From the NCBI GenBank assembly GCA_029939875.1, contig JAOZSC010000054.1, positions 1 through 10,304 of the forward strand: a DNA stretch of 10,304 nucleotides, in the 5' to 3' direction. The notes under the pieces were generated by a model. That model had not been told where the DNA came from. It saw nothing but the letters and a program-made list of their open reading frames with translations, and made no database searches. Made by a program: the position numbers and the translations under genes. This document shows, piece after piece, positions 6,912 through 10,304 of the stretch; within the stretch, counting starts at the first letter, position 1; each line of letters starts with the position of its first letter. The DNA comes from Desulfobacterales bacterium (lineage in GTDB: Bacteria; Desulfobacterota; Desulfobacteria; Desulfobacterales; JAFDCJ01).

Positions 6912-7997
6912 ATGGCGCGGATCGAGTTAAATGAAATTGCTCACAGCTATATGGCCAAACCAAAAGGAGAATCGGATTATGCCCTAAAACGGATCCATAA
7001 TGTATGGGATGACGGGAGCGCGTTTGCCCTGTTAGGTCCCTCGGGCTGCGGTAAAACCACCTTGCTGAACATCATTTCCGGTTTGATTACTCCCAGCAAG
7101 GGCAGGGTCCTGTACGATGGGAAGGACGTCACAGAGTTGCCGCCGGAAAAGCGTAACATTGCCCAGGTTTTTCAATTTCCGGTTTTGTACGACACCATGT
7201 CGGTTTTCAATAATCTGGCATTTCCTTTGCGCAATCGAGGGATTCATGAAACCCAAGTAAAAAAACGTGTACTGGAAGTGGCCGAAGCCCTTGATCTGAC
7301 GCCGTTTCTCAACATGAGAGCAGCGGGATTGGCGGCCGATGCCAAACAGAAAATCTCATTGGGCCGTGGTTTGGTTCGAAGCAATGTAGCGGCCATACTT
7401 TTCGATGAGCCGTTGACGGTCATCGATCCGCAAATGAAATGGGACCTGCGTCGCAAACTTAAAGAGATCCACGAGCAACTGATGCAGACTTTTATTTATG
7501 TGACTCATGATCAGGTGGAAGCTCTGACTTTTGCCGACCAGGTGGGAGTGATGTTCGAAGGCGAAATCGTACAAATCGGCTCTCCACAGGATCTTTTTGA
7601 AAAGCCGGAACATCGGTTCGTGGGTTATTTCATCGGGAGTCCGGGGATGAACTTCCTGGAATGCACCTTAGAGGGGAACGTAGCACGAGTCGATGGCGCC
7701 GGCATTGTTTTGGACGAACAAATAGCGGCAAAGGGGCATAGGGCCCGGGGAAAACTGGAACTTGGGATCCGGCCCATTTATCTGGAGATACACGCCGAGT
7801 CCGCTAATGGCATGGTGCCGGCAGATGTCAGAGCAGTTGAAGATCTGGGCAGTTACAAGATCGTGACACTTACCCTGGCCGGCAAAACCTTGAAGGCCAA
7901 TCTACCTGAAGACCAACCGGTTCCCGAAGGCCAAGTTTGGCTTGGCTTCCCGCCACAATGGACCAAACTGTTTGCCGACGGGTGGCTGATTAAATAG
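6912..7997 (+). CDS. glpT: ABC importer ATPase, GlpT type, with degenerate signature motif
   Basis: This 361-residue ATPase is the second, different nucleotide-binding subunit of the importer, like GlpT of the GlpSTPQUV system (not the unrelated GlpT antiporter). Walker A GPSGCGKT is at residues 42-49, the Q-loop glutamine at 88 (VFQFPVLYDTMSVF), Walker B AILFDEP at 161-167 with E166, D-loop LTVID, and the switch histidine H199 in YVTHDQVEAL. The signature motif is lost: where LSGGQ is expected, residues 140-144 read LAADA, followed by KQKISLGRGLVR. A C-terminal domain (about 240-361, with LELGIRP) is the usual OB-type regulatory part. The gene starts nine bases after the previous stop with AGGAG as ribosome site. 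Together with the first ATPase it would give one complete and one degenerate ATP site; that is inference from motif positions. Confidence 0.92.
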   Translation: MARIELNEIAHSYMAKPKGESDYALKRIHNVWDDGSAFALLGPSGCGKTTLLNIISGLITPSKGRVLYDGKDVTELPPEKRNIAQVFQFPVLYDTMSVFNNLAFPLRNRGIHETQVKKRVLEVAEALDLTPFLNMRAAGLAADAKQKISLGRGLVRSNVAAILFDEPLTVIDPQMKWDLRRKLKEIHEQLMQTFIYVTHDQVEALTFADQVGVMFEGEIVQIGSPQDLFEKPEHRFVGYFIGSPGMNFLECTLEGNVARVDGAGIVLDEQIAAKGHRARGKLELGIRPIYLEIHAESANGMVPADVRAVEDLGSYKIVTLTLAGKTLKANLPEDQPVPEGQVWLGFPPQWTKLFADGWLIK

Positions 7998-8011
7998 CAA
8001 GGAGTATTTCT

Positions 8012-8887
8012 ATGGAAAAATGGCCAAATAACAAGGCCTGGTTTCTGGTTATACCGGTTTTTGTCATCGTCGCCTTCAGCGCTTTCATTCCATTGATGAC
8101 GGTGATTAATTATTCACTCCAGGACATCCTTGCGCCGGGCCAGTCAGTTTTCGTCGGCACCGAATGGTACAAGGAGATATTGAGCGATTATCGCTTGCAT
8201 GAAGCCCTGTGGCGCCAATTCCTGTTTTCCGGACTCGTGCTCTTGATCGAGATGCCGCTGGGCATACTCATTGCCCTGGCAATGCCGAAACGCGGTTGGG
8301 GGGTCCCTGCCTCTCTGGTTACAATAGCACTGCCTCTGCTTATCCCGTGGAATACGATCGGGACAATCTGGATTATCTTTACCCGGCCCGATATCGGTTT
8401 GTTCGGCTTCGGGATGAACAATCTGCTGGGCATACCTTTTGATCATACGGCAAGCTCGCTCGATGCCTGGATCACCGTGATGTTGATGGAGGTCTGGCAC
8501 TGGACCCCGCTGGTTGCCCTGCTGGCCTACGCGGGGTTGCGGGCCATCCCCGAAGCTTACTACCAGGCAGCCCGGATTGACGGCGCGTCGGCCTGGTCGA
8601 CCTTTTTTTATATTCAGCTGCCGAAAATGCGCGGCGTACTCACCATCGCCTTTTTGCTGCGTTTCATGGATAGTTTCCTGATCTATGCTGAGCCTTTCGT
8701 GTTGACAGGGGGCGGTCCCGGCAATTCAACCACATTTCTTTCCATTTATCTGGTCAAGATCGCCCTCTTGCAATTCGACCTGGGACCGGGGGCGGCCTTC
8801 TCACTGATCTACTTTGTCATCGTACTGTCATTCAGTTTTATATTTTACCAAGCGCTGCTGAGAGTCGGAAAAGGAGAGACAGTATGA
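8012..8887 (+). CDS. glpP: ABC importer permease, GlpP type (MalF/UgpA-like)
   Basis: This 291-residue inner-membrane permease is one half of the transport channel. About six hydrophobic segments are visible, near residues 10-32, 70-91, 100-123, 153-173, 207-227 and 263-281. The cytoplasmic coupling helix (EAA loop) reads EAYYQAARIDGASAWSTFFY followed by LPK, residues 181-205, with the conserved D-G pair that docks on an ATPase. The motif LTGGGPGNST at 231-240 is typical of the MalF/UgpA side. The ribosome site AAGGAG stands before the ATG, 14 bases after the ATPase stop. Its last four bases overlap the next gene (ATGA), so the two permeases are translationally coupled. Confidence 0.93.
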   Translation: MEKWPNNKAWFLVIPVFVIVAFSAFIPLMTVINYSLQDILAPGQSVFVGTEWYKEILSDYRLHEALWRQFLFSGLVLLIEMPLGILIALAMPKRGWGVPASLVTIALPLLIPWNTIGTIWIIFTRPDIGLFGFGMNNLLGIPFDHTASSLDAWITVMLMEVWHWTPLVALLAYAGLRAIPEAYYQAARIDGASAWSTFFYIQLPKMRGVLTIAFLLRFMDSFLIYAEPFVLTGGGPGNSTTFLSIYLVKIALLQFDLGPGAAFSLIYFVIVLSFSFIFYQALLRVGKGETV

Positions 8888-9687
8888 AAGTAAAGAAAAA
8901 AACGATTGGTCTTGTAGTTTACTTTATACTGCTGATGCTTCCAATCTACTGGATGCTCAACATGTCTTTGAGATCCAACGCCGATATTCTCGCCTTTTTC
9001 ACCCTGTATCCGAAAAATATAACATTTGCTAACTACATAAAAATATTTACGGATTCATCCTGGTACATGGGTTATGTGAATTCCATAATCTATGTGGCCT
9101 TGAACACTGTGATCTCGCTGTCCGTGGCACTGCCGGCTGCCTATGCCTTTTCACGCTACCAGTTCGTCGGGGATAAGCAACTGTTTTTCTGGTTGCTCAC
9201 CAACCGTATGGCGCCCGTGGCTGTTTTCGCGCTGCCCTTTTTCCAGCTCTATTCCACAATCGGTCTATTGGACACGCACATTGCGGTCGCACTTTCGCAT
9301 TGTCTGTTTAACGTGCCCTTGGCCGTGTGGATACTGGAGGGCTTCATGTCGGGGGTCCCCCGTGAAATTGACGAAACCGCCTTTATAGATGGGTACAGCT
9401 TGCCGCGTTTTTTCATAACCATCTTTATCCCGATGATCAGGGCCGGGGTTGGCGTGACGGCCTTTTTCTGTTTTATGTTCAGCTGGGTCGAACTGCTGTT
9501 GGCCCGGACATTGACAGTGACGAATGCGAAACCCATCTCGGCAATCATGACGCGTACTATCAGCGCGACCGGCCTCGACTATGGTCTGCTGGCTGCAGCC
9601 GGCATGCTTACGATTGTGCCAGGTGCGCTGGTGATCTGGTTCGTCCGAAATCATATGGCCAAAGGTTTTGCCCTGGGCCGGGTGTAA
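8884..9687 (+). CDS. glpQ: ABC importer permease, GlpQ type (MalG/UgpE-like)
   Basis: This 267-residue inner-membrane protein is the second permease half. It starts with a positively charged MKVKKK and a first membrane segment (about 7-27), and ends in FALGRV, like the KGLTxGAVKG tail of MalG/UgpE proteins. Other hydrophobic segments lie near 63-88, 100-122, 132-152, 186-205 and 233-254. The coupling helix reads EIDETAFIDGYSLPRFFITI with IP, residues 161-183. The start codon overlaps the stop of the first permease gene and has an AAGGAG ribosome site inside that gene. Twelve bases separate its stop from the DUF2160 gene. Despite its symbol it is unrelated to the periplasmic phosphodiesterase GlpQ. 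Confidence 0.93.
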   Translation: MKVKKKTIGLVVYFILLMLPIYWMLNMSLRSNADILAFFTLYPKNITFANYIKIFTDSSWYMGYVNSIIYVALNTVISLSVALPAAYAFSRYQFVGDKQLFFWLLTNRMAPVAVFALPFFQLYSTIGLLDTHIAVALSHCLFNVPLAVWILEGFMSGVPREIDETAFIDGYSLPRFFITIFIPMIRAGVGVTAFFCFMFSWVELLLARTLTVTNAKPISAIMTRTISATGLDYGLLAAAGMLTIVPGALVIWFVRNHMAKGFALGRV

Positions 9688-9699
9688 AGGGGAACAACA

Positions 9700-9984
9700 A
9701 TGACGCTGACGCTGAAATGGATGGAATGGACAGTTCCGGGGGCAATTTTCTGCAGCACTATTTTTCTATTAGTGATTGCCATGACCATATGGCAGACAGT
9801 AGCGCCCTCCATGGAACGTCGCGGATTTCTGCCGATTGCCACCACACCGGGTGATCGGCTCTTTGTAGGATTGTTAGGCGGTGTCTACATCTTTCTCGCA
9901 TGGGTTGGGTTGACCAGTTTTACTCTTTGGATCCTGCTACCTATTATCGTGTGCTGGATTATTGTTGTGATGCTTTGGGGATAG
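9700..9984 (+). CDS. glpU: DUF2160 small membrane protein, GlpU type
   Basis: This 94-residue protein has three hydrophobic segments (about 12-31, 53-70, 72-92). Between the first two is the conserved hydrophilic stretch PSMERRGFLPIATTPGDRLF (36-55), the hallmark by which I recognise the DUF2160 family. Members are found in operons of this ATPase/ATPase/permease/permease type, between the permeases and the binding protein, as in rhizobial glpU. Their biochemical role is not established; an accessory subunit that stabilises the permeases or shapes specificity is a guess. The ATG follows AAGGGGAA, and the C-terminus (VVMLWG) ends as in relatives I recall, so the gene looks complete. Confidence 0.85.
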   Translation: MTLTLKWMEWTVPGAIFCSTIFLLVIAMTIWQTVAPSMERRGFLPIATTPGDRLFVGLLGGVYIFLAWVGLTSFTLWILLPIIVCWIIVVMLWG

Positions 9985-9989
9985 CAAAG

Positions 9990-10109
9990 ATGGTGATTTT
10001 GATCCCCGGCCTAAGATTCAAAGGATACAAGAACGTAGACATCAGAATCGGGAAGATGGGTGTGGTGACCCGAAGAGTCTTGAAAGGAGGTGGTGGCGAT
10101 CACGTGTAG
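9990..10109 (+). CDS. Possible 39-codon reading frame in the glpU-glpV spacer
   Basis: An ATG five bases after the DUF2160 stop opens 39 codons (MVILIPGLRFKGYK, then VDIRIGKMGVVTRR, then VLKGGGGDHV) that end with TAG. No good ribosome site precedes it. The composition is basic and glycine-rich at the end, and I recognise no family. The GGGG part comes from a strong Shine-Dalgarno-like run AAAGGAGGTG (10083-10092), which may be the real functional element. It may well be non-coding. Confidence 0.2.
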   Translation: MVILIPGLRFKGYKNVDIRIGKMGVVTRRVLKGGGGDHV

Positions 10110-10172
10110 ATGGGGCTGACCGAGAGGAGCCCCTGGTTTGCCTTGCCGATTTTTCCGGATATGATCAAATAA
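10110..10172 (+). CDS. Possible 20-codon reading frame following directly on the previous stop
   Basis: An ATG immediately after the TAG of the preceding small frame, in the same phase, gives a 20-residue peptide (MGLTERSPWF, then ALPIFPDMIK) ending in TAA. The strong Shine-Dalgarno run AAAGGAGGTG ends 17 bases upstream, further than usual. The frame covers the first inverted repeat and one arm of the second, so the sequence may instead be kept for RNA structure. No family is recognised. Confidence 0.22.
   Translation: MGLTERSPWFALPIFPDMIK
10112..10133 (+). other. Short GC-rich hairpin in the glpU-glpV spacer
   Basis: GGGGCT (10112-10117) and AGCCCC (10128-10133) form a perfect 6-bp stem with a ten-base loop. 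No T run follows, so it is not a standard terminator. It could stall RNA decay or polymerase between the permease genes and the binding-protein gene. Confidence 0.4.
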
Positions 10173-10188
10173 CAATTAGATCGGCAGG
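10142..10188 (+). other. Long-loop inverted repeat upstream of the binding-protein gene
   Basis: TGCCGAT (10144-10150) pairs perfectly with ATCGGCA (10180-10186); allowing two G-U pairs the stem reaches 11 bp (10142-10152 with 10178-10188) around a 25-base loop. It ends 44 bases before the binding-protein ATG. In ABC operons such structures often protect or raise the level of the binding-protein message; that role here is inference. Confidence 0.4.
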
Positions 10189-10231
10189 CTGTGCGCGGTT
10201 AACCAAATAGATTCGAAAGGAGATAACAGCC

Positions 10232-10304
10232 ATGAGCAAAAAGAAATTACTGTTTTGCGGGATACTGGCCTTGACGCTTATTTTTTCCAGCATTCCCTGT
10301 TGGA
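10232..10304 (+). CDS. glpV: N-terminus of the extracellular substrate-binding protein (GlpV position), cut by right edge
   Basis: Only the first 24 codons lie in the window. They start at an ATG preceded by a strong ribosome site, AAAGGAGAT, and read MSKKKLLFCGILALTLIFSS followed by IPCW. This is a typical export signal: three lysines, a hydrophobic core of about 14 residues and small residues near the end. The cysteine at residue 23 is preceded by proline (SIPC), so a lipoprotein site is doubtful. The position, last after the DUF2160 gene, is where the periplasmic binding protein GlpV lies in the rhizobial operon. The function therefore rests on context and signal peptide, not on any domain seen here. 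Confidence 0.75.
   Translation, partial: MSKKKLLFCGILALTLIFSSIPCW

Noticed and set aside
9985..10140. Group II intron or riboswitch in the spacer before the binding-protein gene
   Set aside because: No GUGYG intron start, domain V hairpin or known riboswitch core could be recognised; only simple inverted repeats are present.
9990..10172. Amber read-through (for example pyrrolysine) joining the two small frames across the TAG at 10107-10109
   Set aside because: TAG is the normal stop of at least five genes in this window (methyltransferase, acyl-CoA synthetase, both ATPases, DUF2160 gene), so amber recoding is unlikely, and an ATG follows the TAG directly.

Overview
The window looks like a chromosomal stretch of a strictly anaerobic, C1-metabolising bacterium, most likely a Desulfobacterota (deltaproteobacterial) lineage. 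The evidence is the gene types (corrinoid-type methyltetrahydrofolate methyltransferase, acyl-CoA synthetase, sugar/polyol ABC importer with two different ATPases), a mid-range GC content, good Shine-Dalgarno sites, and TAG as a common stop codon. The taxonomic call is inference; there is no rRNA or other marker gene.

Left part, minus strand (1-2610). A candidate sigma70 promoter near 2582-2610 precedes a 382-residue D-2-hydroxyacid dehydrogenase that strongly resembles plant peroxisomal hydroxypyruvate reductase (HPR1). A PLP-dependent class I aminotransferase follows 34 bp downstream. Together they could form a serine/hydroxypyruvate/glycerate module. Four bases past the aminotransferase stop begins a Phd/YefM-like antitoxin reading frame that runs off the left edge; it has ATA where a start codon is expected.

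Middle (2533-5436). The gap upstream of the dehydrogenase holds a minus-strand remnant of an IS256/mutator-type transposase N-terminus. Next is a plus-strand AcsE/MtgA-type pterin-binding methyltransferase with the expected ligand residues conserved. Convergent to it is an AMP-forming acyl-CoA synthetase on the minus strand.

Right part, plus strand (5802 to the right edge). After a 465-bp, AT-rich divergent intergenic region comes a six-gene transporter operon in the order ATPase, ATPase, permease, permease, DUF2160 small membrane protein, substrate-binding protein (cut by the window edge). The order and the sequences match the GlpSTPQUV importer known from Rhizobium as a glycerol uptake system. 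The two ATPases have complementary defects: the first lacks the switch histidine, the second lacks the LSGGQ signature. In a head-to-tail heterodimer this would leave one canonical and one degenerate ATP site. Between the DUF2160 gene and the binding-protein gene lies a 247-bp spacer with two inverted repeats and two tiny adjoining reading frames, which may separate expression of the binding protein from the rest.

No glycerol kinase, glycerol-3-phosphate dehydrogenase or glp regulator is visible here, so the substrate is not fixed by context. No CRISPR array, tRNA or rRNA was seen.
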